Shown piece after piece: positions 55,545-64,000 of a stretch of DNA of 64,000 nucleotides. The DNA is taken from positions 62,001 through 126,000 of the forward strand of contig NZ_LHZU01000147.1 in the NCBI RefSeq assembly GCF_001580995.1. The letters are read 5' to 3'. Each line of letters opens with the position of its first letter. The stretch's first letter is position 1. The translations under genes were made by a program, and so were the position numbers. The notes under the pieces are model-generated. The model worked only from the letters and a program-made list of their open reading frames with translations, was not told where the DNA came from and ran no database searches. Source of the DNA: Acetobacter senegalensis (GTDB lineage: Bacteria; Pseudomonadota; Alphaproteobacteria; Acetobacterales; Acetobacteraceae).

Positions 55545-57139
55545 TGTCTGGCAGCTATGATTTCATTATCGTAGGGGGCGGCACAGCGGGGTGCGTGCTT
55601 GCCAACCGCCTGAGTCAGAACCCAAGCGCACGTGTTTTGCTGCTGGAAGCAGGAAAAGCGGATAACCATCCTTTCATTCACATGCCCATAGGGTTTGCAA
55701 AAATGACAGGAGGACCTCACACATGGGGTTTTCATACCGTGCCGCAGGTGCATGCGCAGAACCGTCGCATACCGTATGTTCAGGCCCGCGTTCTGGGAGG
55801 TGGAAGCTCAATCAACGCTGAGGTTTTTACGCGGGGTGTTGCGCAGGATTATGATCGCTGGGCTGATGAAGAAGGGTGTACGGGCTGGTCTGCCAAGGAT
55901 GTGCAACCTTATTTTCTTCGGTCTGAAGGCAATGAATTGTTTGCCACGAAATACCACGGCACGGATGGTCCGTTAGGTGTTTCCAGCATCACGAGCCCTA
56001 TGCCCGTAACGCGTGCGTTTGTTCAGGCCTGTCAGCAATATGGCATTCCCTATAATCCTGATTTTAATGGGGCGTCGCAAGTGGGGGCTGGTGTTTACCA
56101 GATCACTACCCGGAATGGGCGGCGGTGTTCAACGGCCGTTGGCTATTTGCGGCCGGTCATGAAGCGTCCCAATCTGACAGTTGAAATCAATTGCCTCACG
56201 ACGCGTATTCTTTTTTCAAATAATCGGGCGACGGGTGTTGAATACATTCACAAAGGTAAGAAGTGCGTGGCCCACGCAGATGCTGAAGTGATTGTGACAG
56301 CGGGCGCTATTGGATCACCAAAGATCATGATGCTTTCTGGTATTGGACCAGCGGAGCATCTGAAAGATCATGGCATACCCGTTGTTGCAGATCTGCCAGG
56401 TGTTGGCAGTAATCTGAGTGACCATTACGGTATAGATATTGTTTACGAGTTGAAAAAACCGATCAGTCTTGATCGCTACAATAAAGCGCACATGATGATG
56501 TGGGCTGGCCTGCAATATCTTCTGTTCAAGTCAGGGCCTGTGACATCCAATGTAGTGGAAGGCGGGGCGTTCTGGTCTTCCAATGATCGGGAGAGTGTGC
56601 CTGATCTGCAATTCCATTTTCTGGCAGGTGCTGGTGTGGAAGCAGGCGTGCCGAATATTCCCTCAGGGTCTGGTTGCACGTTGAATTCCTATGTTCTGCG
56701 TCCTAAAAGCCGCGGGACAGTGAGGCTTAAGAGCGCCGACCCTGCAACTGGAGTTCTGGTTGATCCGAATTTTCTTGCAGAACCGGAAGACGTACAAAGT
56801 TCTGTGGAAGGTCTGCATATCAGCCGCGAGATCATGAACCAGCCGAATATGCAAAAGCATGTTAAACGCGCGCACTTTCCAGATGAGAGCGTAAAAACCC
56901 GAGAGGCTCTGGTGCGGTACGCACGTCAATATGGGCGGACGTCATATCATCCCAACGGTACCTGTAAAATGGGTCGTGATGAGATGGCCGTGGTTGACCC
57001 GACATTGAAAGTGCATGGTGTTGAGGGCTTGAGGATTTGTGATTCCTCGGTGCTCCCTAGTCTTATTGGCTCCAATACAAATGCTGTTACTGTTATGATA
57101 TCAGAAAAAGCAAGTGATATCATTTCTTCTTCTTACTAA
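55544..57139 (+). CDS. FAD-dependent GMC oxidoreductase, sorbose dehydrogenase-like
   Basis: A 531-residue GMC flavoprotein with FIIVGGGTAGCVLANRLS at the N terminus, LGGGSSINAEVFTRG, GAIGSPKIMMLSGIGP, and the C-terminal active-site pair TSYHPNGTCKMG (His) and GSNTNAVTVMIS (Asn). It oxidises an alcohol to the aldehyde that the upstream aldehyde dehydrogenase would take on. Strong resemblance to Gluconobacter L-sorbose dehydrogenase (about 530 residues; PLIHMPVGFAKMT-like region HPFIHMPIGFAKMTGGPHTW) is judged from memory. Choline dehydrogenase is a more distant relative. There is no signal peptide. Confidence 0.88.
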   Translation: MSGSYDFIIVGGGTAGCVLANRLSQNPSARVLLLEAGKADNHPFIHMPIGFAKMTGGPHTWGFHTVPQVHAQNRRIPYVQARVLGGGSSINAEVFTRGVAQDYDRWADEEGCTGWSAKDVQPYFLRSEGNELFATKYHGTDGPLGVSSITSPMPVTRAFVQACQQYGIPYNPDFNGASQVGAGVYQITTRNGRRCSTAVGYLRPVMKRPNLTVEINCLTTRILFSNNRATGVEYIHKGKKCVAHADAEVIVTAGAIGSPKIMMLSGIGPAEHLKDHGIPVVADLPGVGSNLSDHYGIDIVYELKKPISLDRYNKAHMMMWAGLQYLLFKSGPVTSNVVEGGAFWSSNDRESVPDLQFHFLAGAGVEAGVPNIPSGSGCTLNSYVLRPKSRGTVRLKSADPATGVLVDPNFLAEPEDVQSSVEGLHISREIMNQPNMQKHVKRAHFPDESVKTREALVRYARQYGRTSYHPNGTCKMGRDEMAVVDPTLKVHGVEGLRICDSSVLPSLIGSNTNAVTVMISEKASDIISSSY

Positions 57140-57159
57140 AACCATCCTTAAATATTAAA

Positions 57160-57189
57160 GCAGAAATGATACTCACAGGTCATTTCTGC
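57160..57189 (+). promoter_or_regulatory. Perfect 10-bp hairpin between GMC and transporter genes
   Basis: GCAGAAATGA (57160-57169) and TCATTTCTGC (57180-57189) pair perfectly around a 10-base loop, 20 bases after the GMC stop. No U-run follows, so it may be a processing or attenuation hairpin, or an operator for the downstream transporter genes. Confidence 0.4.
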
Positions 57190-57230
57190 ACTACCATTGG
57201 GCAATGTACGTCCGCCAAAGGAGTGCTGCT

Positions 57231-58508
57231 ATGGAGTGTTCTGTTGCGGTAAAGGATAAGACGCACGAGAAAGCAGGTATTCTCGATTTTCTTTCTTTCT
57301 CGATGTTTTTCCTTTTCGGAGGCATTACCAGTCTGAATGACGTAGTAATGCCAAAACTCAAAGAAGTGTTTGATCTGAATTACACTCAGATGACAACAGT
57401 TCAGTTCTGCTTTTTTGCAAGTTATTTTCTTATTTCTATTCCAGCTTCTCATATGATCAAGAAAAATGGCTATATGAGAACACTTGTTATTGGCCTTAAT
57501 CTGATAGCGTTAGGGTGCCTGTGTTTTATTCCAGCAACGTGGTCTGCCCGTTTTCTGGTTTTTCTGCTGGCCCTGTTTGTGGTGGCTGCCGGTATTACGA
57601 TTATTCAGGTAACAGCCAATCCACTTGTTATCTCTTTAAGTAATAAACAGAATGTATCGTCACGCCTGACATTTGCCCACGCCTGTAATTCTCTTGGTAC
57701 AGTGGTTGCTCCCTATCTGGGTGCCATGATTATTTTGCGTCACCATTCCGAAGAAAGTCTGCTTGGAAAAATAGCAGCGTATTTTTCTGATCAGGGAATG
57801 TCTGAAGGGGCAATAGATATTAGTGTCTGTTATCTGATTGTTTCTGTCATTATTTTTTGTTGGTCAGTGATGACCTGGATAAATCGTAGCAAACTCAAGG
57901 GCGAATATTTTCATGAAGGAAGTGTGCTGAAGGCCGTTGAGTTGTTTAAGGACAGGCATTTCAGTTTTGGCGTTGCCGCGATGTTTTTCTATATCGGCGC
58001 AGAAGTTACGATTGGAAGCCTTCTGGTTAATTATCTTATTTTGCCAGATACCTTGCATTTGACTGCGGAAGAAGCCGGGAAACACCTTGCATTTTACTGG
58101 GGTGGGCTTTTATGTGGGCGTCTGCTGGGCATTGTTTTGCTGCGCGCTATAGCGCCTTCTGTTCTTCTGACTGTGTATGGAACCTGCGCCTTTCTGCTGG
58201 TTATTCTTTCCATTGTTTCCACAGGAGGAATGGCTGGTTGGGCAATGTTAGCCGTTGGGTTGTGTAACTCAGTCATGTTTCCGCTTATTTTTTCACTGAC
58301 TTCGATGGACCTTGGGCATCGTGCCTCTGAAGGGTCTGGCCTGATTTGCATGGCGATTGTGGGTGGGGCGTTTGTTCCGGTTATAACAGGACGGTTTGCG
58401 GATATTACCAACCTGAATATAGCCTTCATTATACCGGCTCTTTGCTATCTTGTTGTTATTTTATTTGGGTTTTACTCACGTTCTTCCCGCCATAAAGTGT
58501 TTTCCTGA
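57231..58508 (+). CDS. FHS-family sugar:proton symporter (MFS)
   Basis: A 425-residue MFS permease with about 12 membrane helices. The family pattern GGITSLNDVVMPKLKEVF (helix 1), FFASYFLISIPASHMIKKNGY and VTANPLVISL (helix 4) point to the fucose-galactose-glucose symporter (FHS) group, which imports hexoses or related polyols with protons. The ATG at 57231 is preceded by AAAGGAG. It follows the dehydrogenase pair and precedes a porin gene, so it should import the pathway substrate or product. Confidence 0.87.
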   Translation: MECSVAVKDKTHEKAGILDFLSFSMFFLFGGITSLNDVVMPKLKEVFDLNYTQMTTVQFCFFASYFLISIPASHMIKKNGYMRTLVIGLNLIALGCLCFIPATWSARFLVFLLALFVVAAGITIIQVTANPLVISLSNKQNVSSRLTFAHACNSLGTVVAPYLGAMIILRHHSEESLLGKIAAYFSDQGMSEGAIDISVCYLIVSVIIFCWSVMTWINRSKLKGEYFHEGSVLKAVELFKDRHFSFGVAAMFFYIGAEVTIGSLLVNYLILPDTLHLTAEEAGKHLAFYWGGLLCGRLLGIVLLRAIAPSVLLTVYGTCAFLLVILSIVSTGGMAGWAMLAVGLCNSVMFPLIFSLTSMDLGHRASEGSGLICMAIVGGAFVPVITGRFADITNLNIAFIIPALCYLVVILFGFYSRSSRHKVFS

Positions 58509-58545
58509 TCATAAACGGCAGTATAAAAATAAAAAGGAAGCTGTC

Positions 58546-60084
58546 ATGTGGGAAATGTCTCGTACTGTAGGGGCTGTTGCGTGTCTTGCATTGATACCGG
58601 CGGCCAGTGAAGCGCGTGCGCGCCGGCCTGAACTGTCAGAATGTTTTGGTGTTGCGATGACACCGTGGGACCCGGATGTGCTCTGTGTGAATAATCCTAA
58701 TCTGGTGGAAGAAGAGTTGTCAAACAATCAGGATAATTTCTTCTTTTACGATGATCATCATAACATCAGCAGGCGGCCAAGCCGTGTGTCCCGGGTGTGG
58801 CGTTCGGCACCTCGCCCGTTATCGTCCAACTGGTTACATCAGGATGTGATGACGGGAGATTGGGGCGGACTGCGCACGCGGTTGGCACAGCGCGGCATCC
58901 TGTTTCAGGGGCATTATGTGCAGGATACAGCCGGAAACCCTGCCGGTGGGAAAGCGCAGGCCGTGCGTTATGCGCATGAATTTGCCGGAGGACTGGATAT
59001 CGATTTCAACAAATGGCTTGGTTACGATATCGGGATTCTTCATTTTCTGGTTACACAACGTTCAGGGCTGGGGCTGCATATGGTGATGCCTGCGCTCAGT
59101 TCCGTGCAGGAAATTTATGGAACAGGGCAGACCGTGCGTTTGACCCGGCTTTCTCTTGAACACAAATTTACAAATTATGTGAACACGGAACTGGGATGGG
59201 TTAATACGGAAAATGATTTTGCCCAGTCTACAACGCACTGGGGTATGTCTATTTACTGTCAGTTTCAAAGCAATGCCATTTGTGGCATGCCACAGTCGCT
59301 CGCATTCAATTCTGGCTACGGCTATTATCCCAGTGCGCACCCGGGTGCTTATGTAAAGCTATACCCTACCGGCAAAGATGATTTCCTTGCCTCGTTTGGT
59401 GTCTATAACGTGGATAATACAATTGCCAACAGTCATAATGGCTGGAAAATGTGGCTTCATAATACTGTGGGTACGTATTTTCCTGTGCAACTGGGCTGGA
59501 AGCATGGGGGCACGGATATAAAAGGAGCGTATCCGGGTAATATCAGAATAGGTGGGTATTGGGAAACAACCCGCGTTAAAACGGTTACCCAGAAAATCAC
59601 GATGTTTGCACCTGCGGGTACAGTTTATCAAAACTGGCCCAATGACAGCATAAAAGGGCGGTATGGCGCGTGGTTTGAAGGAGATCAGATGATCGAGCGC
59701 GATCGGAACAACCCTAAACGGGGTGTGGTTGCGTTTGGCAGTTTTGTCTGGGGGGACACCCAGACTTCTCCGTTTCCATATTTTGCCACCTGGGGCTTTA
59801 TTCGCAAAGGCACGTTTGCCAGCAGGCCAGATGATACGATCAGTATTGGCGGAAAGCTGATGGTGGTTAATTCAAAAATTGCCCGCTATGCCCGATATCT
59901 TAAATCAACCGGGCAAGATGTTTCCACGCCGACCTTTGAGCATAGCTTTGAGGTCAATTATGGCTGGCGACCTGCACCGTGGCTGCTGGTGCGGCCCGGG
60001 TTGCAGTATGTCTGGAGACCCGGCGGAACGCGGCGTTACCCCAATGCGACGGTACTCGATTTTGAGACCGCTATCATCTTCTAG
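58546..60084 (+). CDS. OprB-family carbohydrate-selective porin
   Basis: A 512-residue outer-membrane protein: signal peptide (about residues 1-26, cleaved near SEARA), a charged N-terminal region, then the OprB core starting TGDWGGLRTRLAQRGILFQGHYVQD and a barrel with the final WRPAPWLLVRPGLQYVWRPGG and LDFETAIIF C terminus ending in Phe. OprB porins pass sugars. The ATG at 58546 has AAGGAAG upstream; the longer open frame that overlaps the permease gene is rejected. Confidence 0.9.
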   Translation: MWEMSRTVGAVACLALIPAASEARARRPELSECFGVAMTPWDPDVLCVNNPNLVEEELSNNQDNFFFYDDHHNISRRPSRVSRVWRSAPRPLSSNWLHQDVMTGDWGGLRTRLAQRGILFQGHYVQDTAGNPAGGKAQAVRYAHEFAGGLDIDFNKWLGYDIGILHFLVTQRSGLGLHMVMPALSSVQEIYGTGQTVRLTRLSLEHKFTNYVNTELGWVNTENDFAQSTTHWGMSIYCQFQSNAICGMPQSLAFNSGYGYYPSAHPGAYVKLYPTGKDDFLASFGVYNVDNTIANSHNGWKMWLHNTVGTYFPVQLGWKHGGTDIKGAYPGNIRIGGYWETTRVKTVTQKITMFAPAGTVYQNWPNDSIKGRYGAWFEGDQMIERDRNNPKRGVVAFGSFVWGDTQTSPFPYFATWGFIRKGTFASRPDDTISIGGKLMVVNSKIARYARYLKSTGQDVSTPTFEHSFEVNYGWRPAPWLLVRPGLQYVWRPGGTRRYPNATVLDFETAIIF

Positions 60085-60206
60085 GTAGATAGACACACTA
60101 CACGAAATGTTCAGCGTTTTTTGAGCAGGGTTCTGTTCTCTTTCCTTGATCTTCCAACGCAATACAATGTATGTAACCAGATAGTTCATTAAGTAGGATT
60201 TTAAAG

Positions 60207-61349
60207 ATGTTTCTTAACGAAGTGCAGGAACAGGTTCTGGAAACAACCCGGTCTTTTGTAGATGAGGTGATCCGCCCGGCAGCAGAAGCGCTGGATCGGG
60301 AAGAACGCTTTCCTACCGAAATTTATGATCAGATGGCCGAGTTAGGCCTGTTTGGTATTGGGGTGCCGGAAGAGCTGGGTGGGCCGGGATTTGATACACT
60401 GACGTATGCTGTGGTCATGGAAGAACTCTCCCGTGGTTACGCCAGCATCGCAGACCAATGTGGATTGGTGGAATTGATTTCCACCCTGCTGGTAAGGCAT
60501 GGCACGGAACATCAGCGCAAGATGCTGCCAGAAGTTCTCTCCATGCGGCGCAAGGTGGCTTACTGCATTACCGAGCCGGAGGCCGGGACGGATGTCTCTG
60601 GTATTCGCACCACGGCTGAGCGAGATGGCGATGGCTGGGTGCTGAACGGGGGCAAGATCTGGATTCATAATGCTCCCGTGGCAGATACGGGTTTTGTGCT
60701 GGCACGAACCAACAAGGAAGCCGGTAATCGTGGCATGTCCATCTTTATTGTGGATCTGCATGCCAAGGGGGTAGAGCGCGGCCCGAAGGAACATAAGATG
60801 GGGCAGCGCGCCAGCCAGGTCGGCGGGCTTGATTTTCAGGATGTAAGATTGGGGCCAGACGCGCTTCTGGGTGAAGAAGGACGCGGCTTTCATATGATGA
60901 TGAGCGTTCTGGATAAAGGGCGGGTGGGCATTGCCTCTCTGGCCGTGGGCATTGCGCAGGCGGGATTGGAAGCCGCAGTGGATTACGCAGGCACCCGGAA
61001 GCAGTTTGGAAAACATATTTCAGAATTTCAGGGCGTCCAGTGGCTCCTTGCTGACATGGCAAAGGATATTGAGGCCGCACGGCTTCTTGTTTACTCCGCT
61101 GCGACCAAAATTGACCGAGGGCTGGATGCAACACGGTCCTGCTCCATGGCCAAATGTTTTGCAGGGGACATGGCAGTAGCCCGCACAGCAGACGCGGTAC
61201 AGGTTTTTGGTGGTTCAGGCTATATCCGTGGTTTTGAGGTTGAGCGCCTTTATCGCGATGCCAAAATTACCCAGATTTACGAAGGAACAAACCAGATTCA
61301 GCGGATGATTATTGCGCGTGAATTGCTGCGCAAAGGCGCACGTTCATGA
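60207..61349 (+). CDS. Acyl-CoA dehydrogenase (true family member)
   Basis: A 380-residue flavoprotein with the full acyl-CoA dehydrogenase pattern: YCITEPEAGTDVSG, AGNRGMSIFIVD-like middle domain and the C-terminal KITQIYEGTNQIQRMIIAREL carrying the catalytic base Glu359. This contrasts with the SfnB-like genes earlier in the window, which lack that Glu. It should introduce a double bond in an acyl-CoA, but no CoA ligase or hydratase gene is adjacent. It overlaps the downstream SDR gene (ATGA). Confidence 0.9.
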   Translation: MFLNEVQEQVLETTRSFVDEVIRPAAEALDREERFPTEIYDQMAELGLFGIGVPEELGGPGFDTLTYAVVMEELSRGYASIADQCGLVELISTLLVRHGTEHQRKMLPEVLSMRRKVAYCITEPEAGTDVSGIRTTAERDGDGWVLNGGKIWIHNAPVADTGFVLARTNKEAGNRGMSIFIVDLHAKGVERGPKEHKMGQRASQVGGLDFQDVRLGPDALLGEEGRGFHMMMSVLDKGRVGIASLAVGIAQAGLEAAVDYAGTRKQFGKHISEFQGVQWLLADMAKDIEAARLLVYSAATKIDRGLDATRSCSMAKCFAGDMAVARTADAVQVFGGSGYIRGFEVERLYRDAKITQIYEGTNQIQRMIIARELLRKGARS

Positions 61350-62113
61350 TGCAGGTAGCTCTGGTTACTGGGTCTTCTCGCGGTATCGGGCTGGCTACTG
61401 CCGAGGCTTTGGCTCAGGCCGGTTTTGCCATTGCGCTCAACGGCCCTGCAGACGATGCAGAACTTCACGCGGCAGTTAAAAAAGTTTCGGACTATGGAGT
61501 GCCTGTGATGGCCGCTCCATTTGATGTAACGGATAGTGCTGCTTATGAACCGCAACTCTCCCGCATTGAAGACACATTGGGCCCGTTAACAACGTTGGTG
61601 AATAATGCCGGGGTAGGGGTTCTGCAACGCGGGGATCTGCTGGATGTGACGGAAGCCAGTTGGGACCGGTGTGTAAACGTGAATGCCAAGGCTGTTTTCT
61701 TTCTCTCGCAGGCTTTTGCGCGGCGTTTGCTTTCACGCAAACGGGATGATGAGCAGTTTTACGCCATTGTGAATGTGACATCTTCAAACGCCGTTGCTGT
61801 TGCTGTCCAGCGTTCGGAATATTGTGCCTCAAAAGCTGCTGCTGCCATGATTTCACGTACCCTTGCTGTCAGGCTCGGGGCTGAAAACATAGCTGTTTAT
61901 GATGTGCAGCCTGGGCTGATTGCCACAGAAATGACAGCGCCTGTTATTGAAAGTTACAGAAAGCGCGCTGAAGACGGTTTGACCTTGTTTCCCCGTGTTG
62001 GCACTCCCGCAGAAATTGGTGCCATCATTACAAGTCTTGCCGCTGGAAAACTTCCATATGTGACAGGACAGGCAATTTCGGCAGATGCCGGAATGCTGGT
62101 TCCGCGTTTTTGA
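61346..62113 (+). CDS. Short-chain dehydrogenase/reductase
   Basis: A 255-residue SDR with cofactor motif TGSSRGIGLATAEAL, VNNAGVGVLQ and active-site YCASKAAAAMISR (Tyr and Lys present, Ser in VTSSNAVA). Closest in style to 3-oxoacyl-ACP reductase-like sugar dehydrogenases. It is coupled to the acyl-CoA dehydrogenase gene upstream (ATGA overlap) and 8 bases from the DUF993 gene downstream, so it acts in the same pathway. Substrate unknown. Confidence 0.88.
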   Translation: MMQVALVTGSSRGIGLATAEALAQAGFAIALNGPADDAELHAAVKKVSDYGVPVMAAPFDVTDSAAYEPQLSRIEDTLGPLTTLVNNAGVGVLQRGDLLDVTEASWDRCVNVNAKAVFFLSQAFARRLLSRKRDDEQFYAIVNVTSSNAVAVAVQRSEYCASKAAAAMISRTLAVRLGAENIAVYDVQPGLIATEMTAPVIESYRKRAEDGLTLFPRVGTPAEIGAIITSLAAGKLPYVTGQAISADAGMLVPRF

Positions 62114-62121
62114 GAGTGGCC

Positions 62122-63270
62122 ATGAAAATAGCACTTCCCGACCTGAATGGTCAGAAGACTGAGTATTCTCTGACCGGTGTTCCGTTGCCTTCGGCAGTTC
62201 TTTCTGGCCAGTCGGCACGTATTGTCTATTCAGCGGCTCACGTGGTTGCTGATCCTTTCACGAATAATGACCCATCTGGTTCTCCTGCGATTGATTGGGA
62301 AAAAACCCTTGAGTTTCGCCGCTATCTTGCCGGTTTAGGAATTGGTATTGCGGAATCCATGGATACAGCCCAGCGCGGTATGGGGCTGGACTGGCCCAAA
62401 GCGCTGGAACTGATTACCCATACTCGCAAGGAACTGCCGGACGCATTGGTTGCTAACGGGTGTGGCACGGATCATCTGCTGCCTCAGGATGCGCGATCGG
62501 TAGATGATGTTATTCGCGCTTATCTGGAGCAGGTTGAGGCTATTCAGGCCGTGGGCGGCCGGTTGATCCTGATGGCAAGCCGCGCTTTGGTAAAAGTGGC
62601 CCGAAGCGCAGCGGACTACCTGCGTGTGTATTCAGACGTTCTCTCCGCCTGTGACCAGCCGGTTATTCTGCACTGGTTGGGAGAGATGTTCGACCCGGCA
62701 CTTGCCGGATATTGGGGGAGTGCCTCGTTTGAGGACGCTGTAGAGACCGTTCTTGAGATTATTGAAGTTAATAAAAGCAAAGTTGACGGCATAAAAATAT
62801 CTCTTCTGGATAAACAGAAGGAAATCGTTCTGCGGCGGCGTCTGCCTTCTGGTGTGAAAATGTACACTGGGGATGACTTCAATTATCCGGAACTGATTGA
62901 AGGTGATGACCAAGGATTCAGCCATGCTCTTCTTGGTATTTTTGATCCTCTGGCACCGGCTGCCGCGTATGCTGTATCAAAACTGGGAGAAGGGGATACT
63001 GCTGCTTTCCGGTCCACGCTGGACCCGACGGTGCCCCTTGCCCGCACCATTTTTCGGGCTCCCACACAGTATTATAAAACAGGCGTCGTGTTCCTTGCGT
63101 GGCTGAATGGTTTTCAGGATCACTTCATTATGGTGAATGGCGCGCAGGCTCTCCGGCCTTTGCCATATTTTACGGAAATTTTCAGGCAGGCGGACCAGTG
63201 CGGTCTTCTCCGTGATCCGGAAAAGGCGGTACACCGTATGACGTCTCTTCTGGCTGTTTACGGAGCCTGA
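62122..63270 (+). CDS. DUF993 protein, aldolase-like TIM barrel
   Basis: A 382-residue protein of the DUF993 group. The segment VDGIKISLLD with Lys225 resembles the Schiff-base lysine motif of dihydrodipicolinate synthase/N-acetylneuraminate lyase enzymes, and MYTGDDFNYPELIEGDDQG resembles their following GDD loop, so a class I aldolase or dehydratase activity on a sugar-derived keto acid is plausible. That is inference; the family has no function I can name. The ATG at 62122 has GAGAGTGG upstream; a TTG at 62110 is less likely. The next gene starts 1 base after its stop. Confidence 0.82.
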   Translation: MKIALPDLNGQKTEYSLTGVPLPSAVLSGQSARIVYSAAHVVADPFTNNDPSGSPAIDWEKTLEFRRYLAGLGIGIAESMDTAQRGMGLDWPKALELITHTRKELPDALVANGCGTDHLLPQDARSVDDVIRAYLEQVEAIQAVGGRLILMASRALVKVARSAADYLRVYSDVLSACDQPVILHWLGEMFDPALAGYWGSASFEDAVETVLEIIEVNKSKVDGIKISLLDKQKEIVLRRRLPSGVKMYTGDDFNYPELIEGDDQGFSHALLGIFDPLAPAAAYAVSKLGEGDTAAFRSTLDPTVPLARTIFRAPTQYYKTGVVFLAWLNGFQDHFIMVNGAQALRPLPYFTEIFRQADQCGLLRDPEKAVHRMTSLLAVYGA

Positions 63271-63271
63271 A

Positions 63272-64000
63272 ATGCGGGATTTCACGCATGATCTCTCTGC
63301 ATTGGCGCTGAACACCGCCACACTTGGCCATAATGTGCCGGGGGCAGGTGCCGGGTGGTCTCCTGAGCGGATACTGGATGCATGCGCCCGGCGGGGCATT
63401 GGGGGGATTGTTTTCTGGCGGCGGGAGGTTACAGGCCGAGGCGCTGAAATTGCGCGCCGGGCACGGGAGGCAGGCGTGAGTGTCGCCGGTTTATGCCGGT
63501 CTCCTTTTCTGGTCGGACCGATGGCCCCGGTAGGAAGACAGGCTGTTATTGACGATTTTCGGTCTGCTCTGGATCTTGCTGCCGAGTTGGGAGCGCCGAT
63601 TTTGACTATTGTTACCGGCGGCGTGCAGCCTGAGACGAAAGGCGTGGAAGAAAGTCTTAAGCTAGTGGCAGGGTATCTGGAAGAAGTGGTTCCATATGCT
63701 GATGCGTGCGGTGTCAAATTGGCTCTGGAACCATTGAACCCGGCTTATGGGGGGGATCGCTCCTGCCTGACAACCACCAGAGACGCGCTGGATATCTGTG
63801 ATCTGGTCAATGCGCCAGGCCTTGGTGTGGCCATAGATGTTTACCACGTCTGGTGGGATACGGATTTACGCTATCAGCTTCAACGCGCTGGGCATCGGAT
63901 TCTGGGCTATCATTTGTGTGACTGGCTGGCCCAGACCACTGACATTCTTCTTGATCGCGGGATGATGGGGGACGGCGTGGCTGATCTGAAACCTATTCGG
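63272..64000 (+). CDS. Sugar isomerase/epimerase-type TIM barrel (cut by the window end)
   Basis: The first 243 codons of a protein with the xylose isomerase-like TIM barrel (AP endonuclease 2 fold). Metal-site patterns are present: LALEPLNP (Glu), GVAIDVYHVWWD (Asp and His) and GYHLCDW (His). Family members are sugar phosphate isomerases, tagatose or ketose epimerases and hydroxypyruvate isomerases; which of these cannot be told. It starts 1 base after the DUF993 stop, so it is cotranscribed. The reading frame is open to the last base of the window. Confidence 0.85.
   Translation, partial: MRDFTHDLSALALNTATLGHNVPGAGAGWSPERILDACARRGIGGIVFWRREVTGRGAEIARRAREAGVSVAGLCRSPFLVGPMAPVGRQAVIDDFRSALDLAAELGAPILTIVTGGVQPETKGVEESLKLVAGYLEEVVPYADACGVKLALEPLNPAYGGDRSCLTTTRDALDICDLVNAPGLGVAIDVYHVWWDTDLRYQLQRAGHRILGYHLCDWLAQTTDILLDRGMMGDGVADLKPIR

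Noticed and set aside
60207-61349. Assigning this acyl-CoA dehydrogenase to the SfnB/DszC sulfur group
   Set aside because: It keeps the IYEGTNQIQR motif with the catalytic Glu359, which the sulfur-type oxygenases in this window lack.
1-64000. CRISPR arrays, tRNA or rRNA genes, and complete insertion sequences
   Set aside because: No regularly spaced repeats, no tRNA-like T-loop segments in the gaps, no rRNA-like conserved stretches and no intact transposase were seen when reading the intergenic regions.

Overview
The window looks like chromosomal DNA of an acetic acid bacterium (Acetobacteraceae, probably Acetobacter, Komagataeibacter or a close relative). This is inferred from gene content: a large Hint_2-type secreted protein, an OprB carbohydrate porin, a membrane-oxidation style sugar cluster with an aldehyde dehydrogenase/GMC pair resembling Gluconobacter sorbosone/sorbose dehydrogenases, and an alphaproteobacterial nuo operon with fused nuoCD. 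No rRNA, tRNA, CRISPR array or intact insertion sequence was seen.

Layout. (1) 66-5306 (-): a 1746-residue chimera joining an ExeM/NucH-like extracellular nuclease, a Hint domain, two tandem repeats and a glycosyltransferase. (2) 5813-8449 (+): exported M1 aminopeptidase. (3) 8725-10233 (+): yqjI-like PadR repressor with a near-textbook palindromic operator/promoter, and a yqjH-like ferric-siderophore reductase. (4) 10353-33906: an organosulfur scavenging island. It holds two paralogous TonB-dependent receptors, SsuA/B/C sulfonate transport genes, SsuD, two NtaA/SnaA/DszA-type flavin monooxygenases, three SfnB/DszC-type acyl-CoA-dehydrogenase-fold oxygenases (one broken by an in-frame stop), a flavin reductase, a nitroreductase, an FAD/NAD(P)-binding oxidoreductase and a complete peptide-type ABC importer. 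(5) 34985-37071 (+): exbB-exbD-tonB, behind a Fur-like site. (6) 37210-52447 (-): a CBS-domain protein and the complete 13-gene nuoABCDEFGHIJKLMN operon for complex I. (7) 52837-53601 (+): a short-chain alcohol dehydrogenase very like Lactobacillus R-specific ADH. (8) 54045-64000 (+): a carbohydrate or polyol oxidation cluster, with an aldehyde dehydrogenase/GMC dehydrogenase pair, FHS-family sugar permease, OprB porin, acyl-CoA dehydrogenase, SDR, DUF993 aldolase-like protein and a sugar isomerase/epimerase cut by the window end.

How it works together. The receptors in region 4 should bring organosulfur compounds across the outer membrane, using the proton-motive force relayed by region 5. 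The Ssu and peptide-type ABC systems would carry them across the inner membrane. Reduced flavin from the reductase would then feed the SsuD/DszA/DszC-type monooxygenases, which release sulfite. Complex I and the sugar oxidation cluster fit the oxidative lifestyle of acetic acid bacteria. The most unusual items are the nuclease-Hint-glycosyltransferase chimera, the TonB-coupled desulfurization island with its nonsense-interrupted oxygenase, and the acyl-CoA dehydrogenase/SDR/DUF993/epimerase module attached to a sugar oxidation operon.
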